Of a stretch of 64,000 nucleotides of DNA, positions 1 through 13,600 are shown piece after piece. The first letter of the stretch is position 1. Every line of letters begins with the position of its first letter. This DNA comes from Hetaerina americana (taxonomy: Eukaryota; Arthropoda; Insecta; Odonata; Calopterygidae). The stretch is taken from NCBI GenBank assembly GCA_022747635.1, contig JAKTNV010000001.1, positions 27,135,990-27,199,989 on the forward strand, written 5' to 3'. The notes under the pieces were generated by a model. That model saw only the letters and a program-made list of their open reading frames with translations, was not told the DNA's origin and made no database searches. The translations under genes were made by a program, and so were the position numbers.

Positions 1-345
1 TGTCACTGCAAGGGGTAAACAAAGGTCGTTATAGTGCAATTGTGCTCTTTTTGGTCACCCCTACTTAATTTGATCTCTTTTGAAATCCAACCCATATGCA
101 CTACTCTGACCAGCATTTACCCCTTTCAGTGACAACCAATTATATACCTTCAATTCCCAAAACAAACCTCTCCTCTCCTCGCCAACGATCCCCGCCCTAC
201 CCCCAGGCATCCAGTGCTATATAAGTATTCAGGTACATGTACAACCTTGTAAAAACATTGTAAAAATTGCCAGATGATGTTAAGCTGTATTGATACCGGT
301 CACAGTAAAGTATATTTTGTGGAATTGCTGTGTTTTTCTTTATTT
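1..345 (+). repeat. Probable 3' tail and terminal repeat of a Penelope-like element
   Basis: A C-rich tract (about 165-210) is followed by a short TATA-like stretch and then a GATGATGTTAAGC..TTGATACCGGTCA..TGTGGAATTG string near 273-330. The same order (C-rich tail, GATGATG motif, a 'cat-gggtca' core, then TGTGGAATT) ends the Penelope-like element at 23.7-25.7 kb and closes the window at 63.7-63.9 kb. No reverse transcriptase is left here. The family assignment rests only on that shared arrangement, so it is tentative. Confidence 0.38.
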
Positions 346-1468
346 CATGTCATGAAGGAGTTGTATCAAGTTAAAGTATCCACCATTGCATAAATCATGG
401 CAGTTACTGTTGGGCTACTTGCTCTCTTTTAACATTGGTCTACTCTAGTCATTTTATAAGTTTCACTAATCTTGTATTGATTTAGTAGTGAAAAGATGTT
501 GAAATCTCTCTTTTGTCATAAAATGGAGTTCCTTCTGTAAGATTCCTTACTGTAATGCTCTTTACCCAATAAGGCTTCCTGCCAAGTATAAGGTCCCTGA
601 TAATGGGGATTGAGGCTCAATATTGATGAATCAGTCTGGATTTAAATGCATGTATAGGTTGAGGTTTGTCTGAACTTCAGTTTGGAATATGAATGTCTTT
701 AAACAATTTTAAGTGTAGGTCTAAGAGTAATTGCTTATCATTGGTGACTGTATTTTTGTGCTGTGCTCGGAAATAAGATTATTTTACTTTGAATTAAAAT
801 TACCATCAATTTGTGGAAAATGTTTGCATTAATAATCTGAAATACACAGTTTCATAAAAATGCATAAATCTATTAGTTTTAATTCATTTAATTCAATATT
901 AATTATTAGGATGTGATGATTGCCTTTGCCAATTTGAAAGATGACTGACTCATCCTGTGATATTTTTCTTGGATACATATAAATTCTTTCCTCTATCTTC
1001 GTTATAAATAGAACTCCCCTGCCTCTCTCTTCCATCTTCATGACACTATTTATTCTTCTTCTTATTGTACCTCAAATTTTCTCCTTTCTTTTATTTTGAA
1101 GTGGGCAATGATCAACCCCATAGTAAGAACTTGAGGGGTTGAAATATAGCTTAGCCAACTGTAGTGTTTGCACTTCAAATATAAATGTATTCTTTTGGTC
1201 TTTCCATTTTACAAATAAAATTTGCTGAAGCAGTGAGTCTAAGTGCCTGGTGTTATCTAAATGTATCAAGGAGTGCTGTAGACTTAGAAGCATGCTAATC
1301 TGTATTTCAATTGTATTATGCATTCTGTCCCTACTTTCAAAAAGCTTCAGGATACAGGAAAGGCTTTCCAGATAATAAGATACTTATTTGGAGCCCCATA
1401 TTTTAGGAATTATCAAAACATTAATTGTGATATGCAATTATTCAAACCTTGTTCCTCTTTACTTTCAG
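346..1468. other. Non-coding stretch upstream of the first recognised Rexo5 exon
   Basis: I see no convincing exon, RNA gene or transposon here. It ends in the polypyrimidine tract and CAG acceptor that open the exon at 1469, so at least its right side is intron. The true first exon of the gene lies here unseen or upstream of the window. Confidence 0.5.
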
Positions 1469-1617
1469 CAGATCCCCAAGTTTCGGCTTAAAGAAAGTGG
1501 GGAAATGGCATCATTATATATGACTGAAGATCACAGGATTCCACTTTTCATGGTAGATGTGCAGCACCTAATCATGTGGTCCTTGCTGGGCCACCATGCA
1601 CCTTTTGCACCATCTAG
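1469..1617 (+). CDS. Rexo5: Rexo5 exon a (first recognised)
   Basis: It starts after TTTCAG in phase 0 and ends AG|GTATTT in phase 2. It encodes QIPKFRLKESGEM.. through ..HHAPFAPS and supplies two bases of the Arg codon completed at 3262. This segment precedes the nuclease core and corresponds to the poorly conserved N-terminal region. Confidence 0.75.
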
Positions 1618-4600
1618 GTATTTATAAATTGAAATGAAACTTCAACGTATGTTTTATACTTCATTATGTTATTAACGTAATCACTCATACATCTGCTAGT
1701 ATTCACATAGATTTTTTGCAACTCTCCCCTCTTGCCGACTCCTAGATAAGATGGACAGAGTGGTGGAGGGAGGAAGCAAAAGCAAATTTCTTGTCTTGGC
1801 TATGCCATGAGTTTAAGAATATGCCAATATTGTTATAACTGTGGGATGCTAATTCGTAATAAATATTGATTTTTCATTAGAATTCTCAATTTGTGCCCAA
1901 AATAACATCAGGAACATAAAGTTTGGGAACATATCTTTTTTAAGTGTGGGGCTTCTGCTAGAATAACCATATTAGATGAATAAAACATTGCATATTGGCA
2001 TTGTTGTTTTAATTTAGGACATCTCTGGTCTTTATTATCCCTGAGCTGCATAATTATACAAAGTTATAGAGCGATGGAGTAAAAAATTGGCATTCTCATC
2101 TGGCTTACTGCCTGTTCTTTTTCCATTTGGAAATATGTATATCCACCATATCTTGACTGAGATTCAAATGAAATTTTGCCCTAAAAGGCATTGAGTTTTT
2201 GGTAATTCAGTGTTATCCTGAATTGAATATGCACTTGTCCTCAGCATGGAAAAAAGATTGGCATCATTTCAGTCCTTCAACCAGATTAAGTTACCAATAT
2301 TACTGCTCAATTTACATGTAGTCATCCCCAGATATGGACTACATCCATGACATGGTGGAAGGGTTTTATGTTCTGATGATCCATAAAGCTGTGGGAAGCA
2401 ATAATAATTTCTCGTGGTAGAGTCATCCATATGCTAGGAGCCAGTGAAATGATTGTTCATGCAGCATATGTTCTTCATTGAGATGCTAAAAAGGCATCTG
2501 ACCTCAGTAGGGGGGTATCCTGACTGACGGACCACATGGGGTAATGTGTGGTAAAGTAATGGTGTTGTGAAAATTTATGATCACTGTTTTAGTAAACTTT
2601 ATTACCCTACTACTGGTTTTGACACACAGGCTGATGAGTGTTTGAATGTTATTGTTGAGGTGAAAGTTGAACCTACAAAATTGATTCTTATTTAGATCTA
2701 CTTGTAGATGCAGTGACAGGGAGGGATAATTAAAACTTGTGAACATCTAGCTAGAAGCGATTGCATAAATTCCTGAGAGGAAATGCTCCAGGGGGTTTGA
2801 ATGTATTTAAAGGGAGAACATGGTAATTAATATGTAGTAACCCAGGAGCAGATGGTAATTTTAGAGAATATTAGAAGAGTATTGTTAGTTTATTTATGAT
2901 TGGAGAGAAATGATAATTAACAATTCTGATTTTCATTATACTAGTACACTTAGTATAGTGGAAATGACAATTGTTAATTACCATTTCTCTCCAATATGGA
3001 AAGTTTCCGCAAAGTTAAACCTGAAACTGCGCGGTAAAATTTAGGAGTTTATCATAGCCACACAAAGTTACTTACCTTCATAATTATAGGATCTATGGCT
3101 TAAGCAGTCCCTCTTTAATGCTCATCACTCTCTGCTTTCCATTTTTGTCTCGGGCACTTCAATTGGAAAATTATGGTAATTTCTAAGGCCAACCCTATTA
3201 AATATTAATTGGTAAACTGCTTTAGTTTTTATTTTGTTTAAATGTTGTCACATATTTTCAGATGGTACCAGCTTCTCAAATTCAACAAGTTGTCACATAC
3301 AGTTGTGTTAGCAGTTGATGGAATATCAGTGAACGACCTTCAATCAGCTGCTGGATTTCTACGTCTTCCATCCCAACCACGTGATGATGAATGTGAAGCT
3401 TTGAGTTCTCCTTCAGAAAAATTATTCCCATGGAAACTGGAGTTCGTTGGGCCATTGTCTTATGGGAGTAATTTAGTACAAGAAATAGCTACAGTTCCTT
3501 TGTCAAATACACAGTATGACAGAGTAATTAAAAGTGAGTAATTATTGCAAGTTGTGTGGTGTATGTCTCAAATATTGTGACTGTCTGTGGCTTAAGAAGC
3601 TATTGTTCCTGAAATATAATTCTTAAATAATGCAGGGATTAAATTCTTGAAGAATGCTATGCACTTGTACATTCATGAATATTACCTAATGATGCTTAAA
3701 CGTTCTTAATTTTTAACTTAATTGGTGGCTGCTAGAAGAAATTGGATGTGGAGGAATCATGTATGTGTGTGTGTATGTGTGTGTATGTGTGTGTATGTGT
3801 GTGTATATATATTTATTTATTAATTCCTTGTTTTATCTTCTGAATGCCAAGACTTCCGAATGAGATGGTATTGTTCATGTACGTTCTTATGTTTCCAGCC
3901 TATGGCAGCATTGAGAAGGCCTTGAAAGGGAATGCAATTTACAAAGTCTTTCGAACTATGTTTCCTGTTCAGTTTGCAGAGAAAAATGAGCACTCTAATG
4001 ATTTGGAAAAGGATGATTGTTTTAAAAAGGGACAAGCTAAGGACAACCTTAAGATGAAGGATGCATTTCCTAGAACTGAGTTGTTACTGAGTGTAGATCA
4101 GATGGTTGAAATGGGATATCCACTGCCATTACTTAAGAATCCTGATGGTACAAAGCAGCCATTGGTATGTATATTTCACCACCCAAATGACATGACTTGT
4201 TTCATTATTAGAGTGGTCACTCAATTGTGAACTTACTGCAAATGTTGCAAATTGTGAAAAAACTAAGAATAAGCCATGAATATTTTATTCAAACATGTAA
4301 TTTGACCGTTTTATGGTTCATTCTTTATATACTTTTTGAGGAGCCTCAGAAATATATATTTATTTTATCCTCTGAACCAACTGCGGGGTTGTATCTGGAA
4401 GCTTATAAAACATACTGTTTCAAATGTATTTGTATATTTATTAAATTAGCTTATAAAACATACTGTTTAAATGTAATGTATATTTGGCTAATTTTGAGTT
4501 TTAATTATGCATATTTTTCTAATCTCTGAACCTATGTCAATGCCGGATGTTGTTGGCATAAGAAGTCAACAATGTAACAGTGCATAGCCTACATTCAATG

Positions 4601-7600
4601 CTTGACCCTTATATTGTGTCGAGTGTCATTGTAGAATGACTTGGGATGGGATCACTCCAATGAAGAAATCGGTGGCAACATCATTCAAAATTGTTACCCA
4701 CTAGTTATGTGGGCTGTTCAATAAGTCATTAGGAAAAAATAGAGAAACATATTATTTTGGGTAGATATTTTTTTATTTTCAATGTAATCCCCTTTTAGCT
4801 TGGTTCACTTGTCCCAGTATTTTTCCAACTTTTTTAAGCCATCCAAAAAGTAAGATTTTGAATATTTTCAAAATAGACATCTGTGTTGGCAATGACCTCC
4901 TGACCCATTTTCCTTTGAGGTATTTTTTCAAGTTTGAAAAAGTCACCAAGGGCCATAGCTGGTGAATACAGTGGATGTTGTACTAATTCACATTTAAATT
5001 CTAATATTATTGCCATTAAAACTGTAGGTGTTTCCTTGCTTCGTGAGTGATGAAGAGAGGGGATATCCCAGATCCATTTTCAGTCTGCTACTGCAATTTG
5101 TGTCTAGCCCTTGTTCCACTAGCATCTTAGTGTCTCTAGTAATCACAGATTTTTTCAAATCTGTGTTCAAATATATCATTAGTGATTTTTTTTGCAAAGT
5201 TTAATAATATTTTGCATAGTTTTAAAAATGACCCCAAAGAAAAATCTGTAAGAAGAAAGCCAGGAGAGAATAGAAATAAAAAATAGCAATAGAAATGAAA
5301 GGAAAGTCATTGAAAATTGGGAAGAAGGTGTAAGCGTGCCTGATCTAGTACGCACATCAACAATTGACCTTTTCTTGAAGAACACGGACAACACTAACGA
5401 GATAGGTACTTCAAATAAAATGAAAAGAGTGTCTCAGCAACGGTTACGTATTATCAATGATTGATTATCAGATGCATAAATGAAAATCTACACCTTTAAG
5501 GGGAATATATTTTGTGAGTAAGGGAAAGTGATTTTCGTTCATCTCATTTCGATAATGTCAGGATCATCAACGGCCAGACAAGTATTTAAGGGGAGTCGTG
5601 TGTGTTTCAAGAAATTACTGAGAAAAACCTTCATCCATGGCATTGTGAGGAATAGTGAAGCAGCATGCTCTAGAGTCAAAGGCAGCAGAGAACTTCATCA
5701 GTGACTTCAAAAACTTTTAGATTCTGATGGTTACCTGCACCAACATGTTTTTAATTCTGACCAAATGGTTCTCTTTGGGAAGAAGATGCGAAAGTGAACT
5801 TAAATTTGTGCACATAACACTAGAGGAACTAGTCATGTTCCTGCACTTATATGAGGGTAATCTCAGAAGGTCCGATCCAACAAAGAAAACACCAAAATTT
5901 TGGAAAAAAATGTATTTAGTTTTCGATATTATCTCCTTTCAGCTCTGTACAATTTTCCCGGTGATGTTCAATAAGTTTGATACCCTTTATATAATAAGAG
6001 CTGTCTTGCTCCTCAAAATAGCCATTAACTGCCGACATCACTTTTTCACGGATGCAAAATCTTTGACCGCCGGGTCATTTTTTCAAGTTTGTGAACATAA
6101 AATACTCCGACAGGGCTAAATCTGGAAAATAGGGTGCATAAGGTAGCAATCCAAACTTTAATTCATGAATTTTGGCCTTTGCAATAACGAATTTGTGAGC
6201 TGGTGCATTGTCTTGATGAAACAACACTTTCTTCTTAGCCAAATTCGGCCGCTTTTGCTTTATTTCTTCTCTCAAACATTGCAATAAGTTTGCATAATAC
6301 TCGTTGTTGATAGTTTTTCCTTTTTCAGGATAGTCAATGAAAATTATCCCATGCGCATCCCAAAAAATCGATGCCATGACTTTGCCTGCAGATGAAACAG
6401 TCTTTGCCTTCTTTGGAGACGGTTCTCCCTTTTAGAATCCATTGTTTTGATTGTTCTTTCTCTTGGGTGTGAAGTAATGGACCCATGTTTTATCCATAGT
6501 TATGAAATGGTGCAACAACATTGAAACATCTTCACAACACTGGTTTTGCTGGAGTGTGAGCAAACGTGGCACCCATCTTGCACACACAGTCTTCTAATGT
6601 CCAAATTTTCAGATAATATGTGATGTACCACACTTTTTGAAATGCCTACTACATCTGCTGACTCGCGCACTTTCAGTCGACGATTATCCAGTATCACTTA
6701 GGGGATTTTCTTCACCGTTTCTGGAGTCGTCACCTCATTTGGTCAACCAATGTGCTGCTCGTCTTGACAGCTCACATGGCTTTGTTTAAACTCTGCTACC
6801 CAATATTTTACTGTTGTAAATGAAGGAGCAGACTCACCCAGAATAGAATCCAGTTCAGCTTTTACATTGGTTGGGCTGAGGCCTTTCAAATAAAAGTATT
6901 GTATCTCATGATGATGACCAATTTTCTCCATTTTCACAAATGCACTGAAAACGTTAACTATTGATGGCTGCCAAACAAATACTAAACAACATAGCGCCTT
7001 CAAACTTGAAACATATGCTTTATAGATTGCGTAATTTCTAATACAGTGATATTTTTGGAATAACTACTGCCGTCTCTAGGTCAGGCCGGGTACTTCTGGG
7101 CCTTCCCAAGTAAGGCAGTGGCAATGCGGGCCATAAATTTATTCTTATTAAATTTAAATTCTTATTAAAATCATTAAATCATTCTGAGTCGCATTTTTAC
7201 CAGCTTTTTTGAAGCATATTCGAAAACAAATGTTTCTTGGCAGCTTGCTTGTAGAAAAGAATTAGCTATGTATCATAAATAATCAACCATTTATTTAGAT
7301 TCTTTTTTGCATTTATAAATCAACAGAAAAAGAGCGTGATCCACGATCCTAACATTGTATAAATAATTATCTTTGAACAAGCGTTGCTCATAATTTATTT
7401 TTTTGTCATGGAATGCATTATCATATTTTATATTAATTCATATGCAAATTTGTTTTACTAAATGAGTATTTTGCTTTGCAAGAAGGTAGCGGAAGAGATT
7501 GTTAGTATTGTGAGGTTCTACTGTAAAGAAAAGTTTTGCGTCATTTGGCTATGAAAGTGAAATCTTTTGATAGATACGGTAACAACAGTCTAGTGAGAGA

Positions 7601-10600
7601 TGAGGTGTATTGAAAGCAAATCTTTCCAGACATTGAATGTTCTTTCTCTACTTATTTTGACTTGGATGGTGATAATTTTTCAGGGTTGAAGTGTGTAATT
7701 TTTTCCCTGTCCTGAACAAGAGTGCAGGTGGTGGGGTGATGCCCCACTTAAAGTGTTGAACATGCTCTGATATTTTAGTTGGTATATCTACATCTTTCAG
7801 GCTAAGGTAATTTGTTTGGGAATCAACTTCCCAGACTTATACTCAGGCATTAAGATGCTACTGGGGAAGTGCACAAATTTTGGAATTTGATCAAACACTT
7901 GTAGGAAATTATGTTTTTGCAGTTAATTCTGAGATGAAATTAATTATTTCAGGAGAGACATTATCTGTAAATTATCTAATTCTTTTCATTTTATGTAGAA
8001 TAATTTGAAAATTTAATAAACCTTACCTTTTATCTGTTATTCACCCTTTTACCTGTCTTCCTGTTTAGAAGCACCATATTCACCATCCAATTACATTCAT
8101 ATGTATTAATTTTGAAATTCTGAAATTTTTTTGCAGCATAAATCAATAAATCTAATTTTGTTTATTTAAGGTATTTCATAATGAATTCCATGAAAAAGAA
8201 GCAAAGATTGCTGGCAGTATTGGGACATTAATTCATAGTTCTGAATTTAGGAAAAATTCAAATAAAAGCGAAGTTCAAGAGGGATTTGCCAGCTGTGACC
8301 TCGCTCATCAAGAAAAGGAAAAAGTATGCACCATTTCAGATTTCTTGATAATATTCATTATGCTGTTAGAAATGACTATTTGCAGGATATAGTTTTGATG
8401 GATTTATGAAGTGACTTTGGCAAAATTTGCCTAAATATTGAGGGACTGGGTTTCTGCCGTGGCTAATGTGCTTGTTCCCACCCCAGGGACCCAGATTCAA
8501 ATCTCAGCGGGGCAGAATTCTTAAAACTTTGTAGTCCGTTCATGCAATAGTATGTTTTTGTCGCCAGTATCAAGTGACTGCTCACATATTATCTTGTGTG
8601 TTCATGTAGTCTTCAGGTTTTCACACCCCAGTGGATTATTTTGGAACAATTAGGAGCCATTTCTTTGATCCTTATCTGTCTGGAAGCTTTCCAAGTTGTT
8701 TTTGTTAAAGTTTGTTGCTAATGAGAGGTGTTATATTTTTAACCTGTAACATTCATTGTTACCCCTTACGCAATCGTGGCCGCATAGAAAAAAGGGGACT
8801 GAGCAAAAATTATATTTTAAATGAAGTTTTTGCTGATAATTTGTCTCATGTCCCAAGTCGTGAAGGAACTGATGGAAGTTCTGACAAAAACAATTACAAA
8901 ATACAAAGTGACAGTAATGAAGATGTAATAATTATCAAGAAAACTGTTCATGCTCTACCTTTTCACTATTCCAGTGATGCTGAAATTGATGACAGAAATG
9001 ATAACTAACACGAGTGGGGATGTTTTATTTTGGTTGGAGAGCCACATTATTTCTGCTTAAGAAACATTTGCTGGCACACATATGAAAATTACTCCTTATA
9101 ATCTGAAAAATGTGGGTGACGTAGTTAGTTTGTTTATTCGGGGTGCCCTTTTTTCAGTGATGGTGGAGGAGTTAAATCGCTTTCATGAGCAAAATGCTCA
9201 TGAATACAGAGAGTCTCCTAAAAGTTTGAAGTGGTGCAATATAACCATTGGAGAAATGAAAATTTTTTTTAGAATTGGTTATTCTTATGGGGCAGGTGCA
9301 TAAAGACAGGATAAAGGTTTACTGGATACTGGACCCTCTAATAGAAATACGCGAGGCAAAATAATGGGAAAGACCATAAAGTGGTCAAAGAAGATAGTGC
9401 TGTATTTGTTGAACAGTGCCCTATTCAATTCTTATTGGGTGCATTTGCAGCTCAATGGAAAACAAATTGTGTATAAAATATTCTTGCATGAAGTTACAAG
9501 ACAATGGGTGAGTCACAGAGAGACAGAAGAACCCATCTCAAACACTTAAGAGAAAAATATTCACATTTTTCCTAAAAGGCGTGCACCTAAGATGGACCAA
9601 CTGGGAAGAGTTTCAACGGAGATAAAAAGCTTAAAGTAGAGAAAATAGTTGGTGCTGGGAGCGAGAAAATTCTTCAGAGACCTTTTGGAGTATGTGCAGC
9701 CAATAAAAGGAGAAGTGAAACCCACTATATTTATGGATTTTGTTGTGTTCCATTCCATAGCGGGACATGTTTTGAACAATAACAGACTCTAGTTGATTAC
9801 TCTTGTGTATAATCTCTCTGTATTATAAATTTCATTAAAAAATATCCAGTAGTTCAGGAATTGGATGTTTTATTGAATGCTTACGCCCCCCTTGCTCAGG
9901 TACAAAAAATGGCTGGCCCCAAAGCTGGTAAATTTAAAAGGCACCGGCACAATGTGGATAGCACCAAGTTCTGAAAACCAGAATATCTCAAGGTACATGA
10001 AGCCATCACTCTAGGGAATCAATATCTTGTAATACCTCATCATTGACTTGACATGTATAATAAGTCGTTTAAAGCTATCTGAAAGTAGAATTGTGTACCA
10101 TAACCACTAGAAATACACCTTCACTGCCATTATTTAAAAAGATGCTGTATAAAACACTCCTAAGGTACAAGAAATTGACTAATAATTTAATTAGCAGATG
10201 TATTTATCCCTTGTGGTTAGCATAATAGTACTGTACGTTGTAAATATTCCATTATGTTAAATATGATTCATAGTCATAAATTATATTTGAAAATTTAATG
10301 TGTGTAATAATTATTTCTTAGTATTAGTATTATTAATATATTATTATTAATATATTATTATTAATACTTAAATACATTTAAATGTTGCATATTATTTGCT
10401 AAATTTCCAATTTTATCTTGCTTTATTATATTTTTAATATGAAAATGAAATTAATGACTTTGGAATTTCATACACTTGTATTTAGGCCTGATGATGACGT
10501 TCAGCATTGAAACTTGGGTCATGTATTAAATGTGAAGTGTGTGGAATTAGGAAGTCATTAATTTTATTTCAGTGTGTTATGTAAATTCCATCAAGTTCTG

Positions 10601-13600
10601 GTGGAGATAACAAAAATAATTATTTATATATACTTAATACATTCTTAGCTTTTGTCTCTATTGATATTTTTCTTTTTTCTTAATATTGATATTAAACAAC
10701 TTGGCTTTTCCGCATAGAAAAGTTTTTGTTTACGACCTAGGTTTCGTTATGGCATAACATCGTAAAAAATTTTCTATGCGGAAAAAAATTTTTCTATGTG
10801 GAAAAGCAAAGTCATTTATTTTCAATTTCAATGTGAAGATTTTCCACCAAGTGACACTAGAAACTGTTTTATGTTTTCTTAATATCATAATTACTGTAGT
10901 CATTTCTTCCAAATTTTTTTTTATATTTACCCTGTATTATTATTAATAGGGATTTTTTAAATTGAATTTCTTTCATTTCTTTGAATGTGATATTTATTCT
11001 ATATATTTATTCTGCAATTTATTTTGAATATGATGTACTGTATAATTTTTCTTTGTGGACTCATGATATGTAATATCCTAATATCCACTCCTAATAGCCA
11101 AATCCAACTAGTTTTCGCTGATTACCAATACTCCCCAAAGACTTTCACACTCAACCCTATTTCATACCCTAATTTAGCAATAATTTTACATATTGTTGTT
11201 ATTATTTTAATATATTTTATGTTAAATTTTCCTATGATCACTGTCAAAATTTCTACACCTTTTAATGTAATAATGGTTGACTTATTAATGTTTACTAATG
11301 ACAAGGGTTTTTTTGGAAGAAGGGACTATCTAGTCTCAATCTTGCCCCAACAAAGATTTATTATTATTATTATGATTACCTGATGCAATTTTACAATTTA
11401 TTTGGAGTAAATATTTGTGAAAATGTACCCTTTTTTTTATCTATTTCCTATTTCTCTCAGGATGATGCAGAAGAAGAAGCTGATGAAGAGACATATGTTT
11501 TTTCAAGACCATTATATAAAGAAGTGGGGCCCAATTCACCAATGTTTGGTGTTGATTGTGAGATGTGCCAAACTGGTGAACGAAGATCAGAGCTTACAAG
11601 GATATCAATTGTTAATGAGGATCTAGAAGTTGTTTATGAGAGCTTGGTTAAGCCCCATAGGAAGATAACAAATTACTTAACACGGTGAGTTTTTAATTTG
11701 CTTCTAAACATGTTAAAGTTCCATCATTTATGTAGCGTCTGAACCTGAGATTAAATCCATTAGTTACATAGGCCTTGGTGCAAGTCACTTTTCTTTCAGT
11801 CTTTTTTTTCCATGGTGATAACTAAAAATCTCCTCTATTGAAAAAAACTTAAAAGTCTTCAAATTCTTCTTTTTCGTGGTTTACTTTTTTCCTGGTCTAT
11901 TTGGTTTGTATTTTGTTCATAAATTTAGAGATGGAAGTTCTTATTTTTTTGGTGCAACATTTGATATGACTACAAGCAGGAGCGTATTTACCAGTACGCC
12001 AACTATGCCATGGCGTAGGGCGGCAGCTCCCAGGGGGCGGCATAAGTCCCAGAATTTTTATTTCATCAGTTTTTTCAATTTTTTTTAATGCGAACTTATT
12101 GATTCAAAATCCCACGTGTTTTCTTTCTTCACGAGGCCACCAGGAGCACGAATCCTGTGTTAACATTAGTCATTGTCTAGCGAATGATCTCGCTATTCCT
12201 TTTTTTGCTAGTTCCTGTTGTTAGGCGCGAGGACCTTGTGGACACATTGAATTTGATTCGCATTATTTAGAAAATTAATTCCTTAAGGGGGCAGCAGACA
12301 TTGACTATAGCGTAGGGCGGCAAATGGGGTTAATACGCCCCTTACTACAAGGAGTATTTGATGCCATCATTCACAGTCAAAAATATTTTGAACTTTATGG
12401 GCTAAATGCATCTGCAGCCCTCAAAGTTGGTCGTTGTTATGTTAATGTTATCTGATGACTATGGTCTGATTAACCTGCGTCAACTGGTTACCAGGGTGGA
12501 ATTGCCACGAAATTATCAGAAAAATGGGATTGTTAAATGGAACTATCGCTTGAATGCCAAGCTATGTTTGATTCATAAATTAAAGAAGTTGAATAATTCC
12601 CAATTAAGTCAGTCTGAACTTTTGGAGATGGTAAGGTCAGACTCTGGCTATAGAAATTGGTAGAAGAGTTGGAGGGAGGAGCTCTTCTGGACAATTCAGA
12701 ATTGAGTTTAAGTAGATGTTATTTTTAAGATCTAATTTTCCTCAGTTTTGTTGTACTTTCCCTAAACTCCCCAAGTTTAATCTGAGATATCAGGCTTCTC
12801 AATAATCTGCTGCTTCTGTCCTTGCTGTAAAATGTGTAGAGATATTGTACAAATTTAATAAAAAAAGGAATATTGTTCAATCCAATGATATGCATTAACA
12901 AAATGAAGCATTTTTGACCCCTGTATATAGATGCCTGCCTCATATTGCTCAATTATAAGCTACTCAATTATGAATAAGCCTGTGATGACTCGTCCTTCTG
13001 CTTTTTCCTGAACCCATAAGTAATTCCACGGTGATGTCATCAATACCTGTCATTATGCCTTTTCTATCTTGCAGTCAAGTATGCCTGACCTAAGCTATCG
13101 GCATCAACTTTGCACTCTATTTGTTAACTTGCTAGCCTAATATCTTTGGCACAAGAAGCTCCTGTGTATGTTCTTTCTCTCTTCCCCGTATCTTTTCTGG
13201 CCTGATGACTTTATATGGCCTGTATTAATTTCTATGCTAAAAAAGGGAAAAGTAGCTGTATGTCAGGACTATTAGACTAAGCTGATTTCGCAGTTAGTGC
13301 AATTAAGATGAGTAGGATGGAGAAGAGGGCAAATGATTATTTCAGGGATGATGTTTGAGTTTATTAAAAGGGAAGGTACATAATGCTATAGCACATGCAA
13401 TGAAGTCCCCGATAGAAAGAAAAGGAGAATGCAACCAGGATGTTCGATTGCTTTATGGATTTGGATGGAGGCATTGGATAGAGTAACTTGGGTAGAATTA
13501 ATGAATGTATTGCTCCAGATAAAAAAAGACCTAAAGGATAGGTGACATCCAGAACCTGTACATGTCACAGACTGCATAGTTCCTGGGCATTTCTTAATAG

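Noticed and set aside
12406..12663. 85-codon frame on the + strand next to the hAT MITE
   Set aside because: No motif, no splice context and no second copy; treated as chance.
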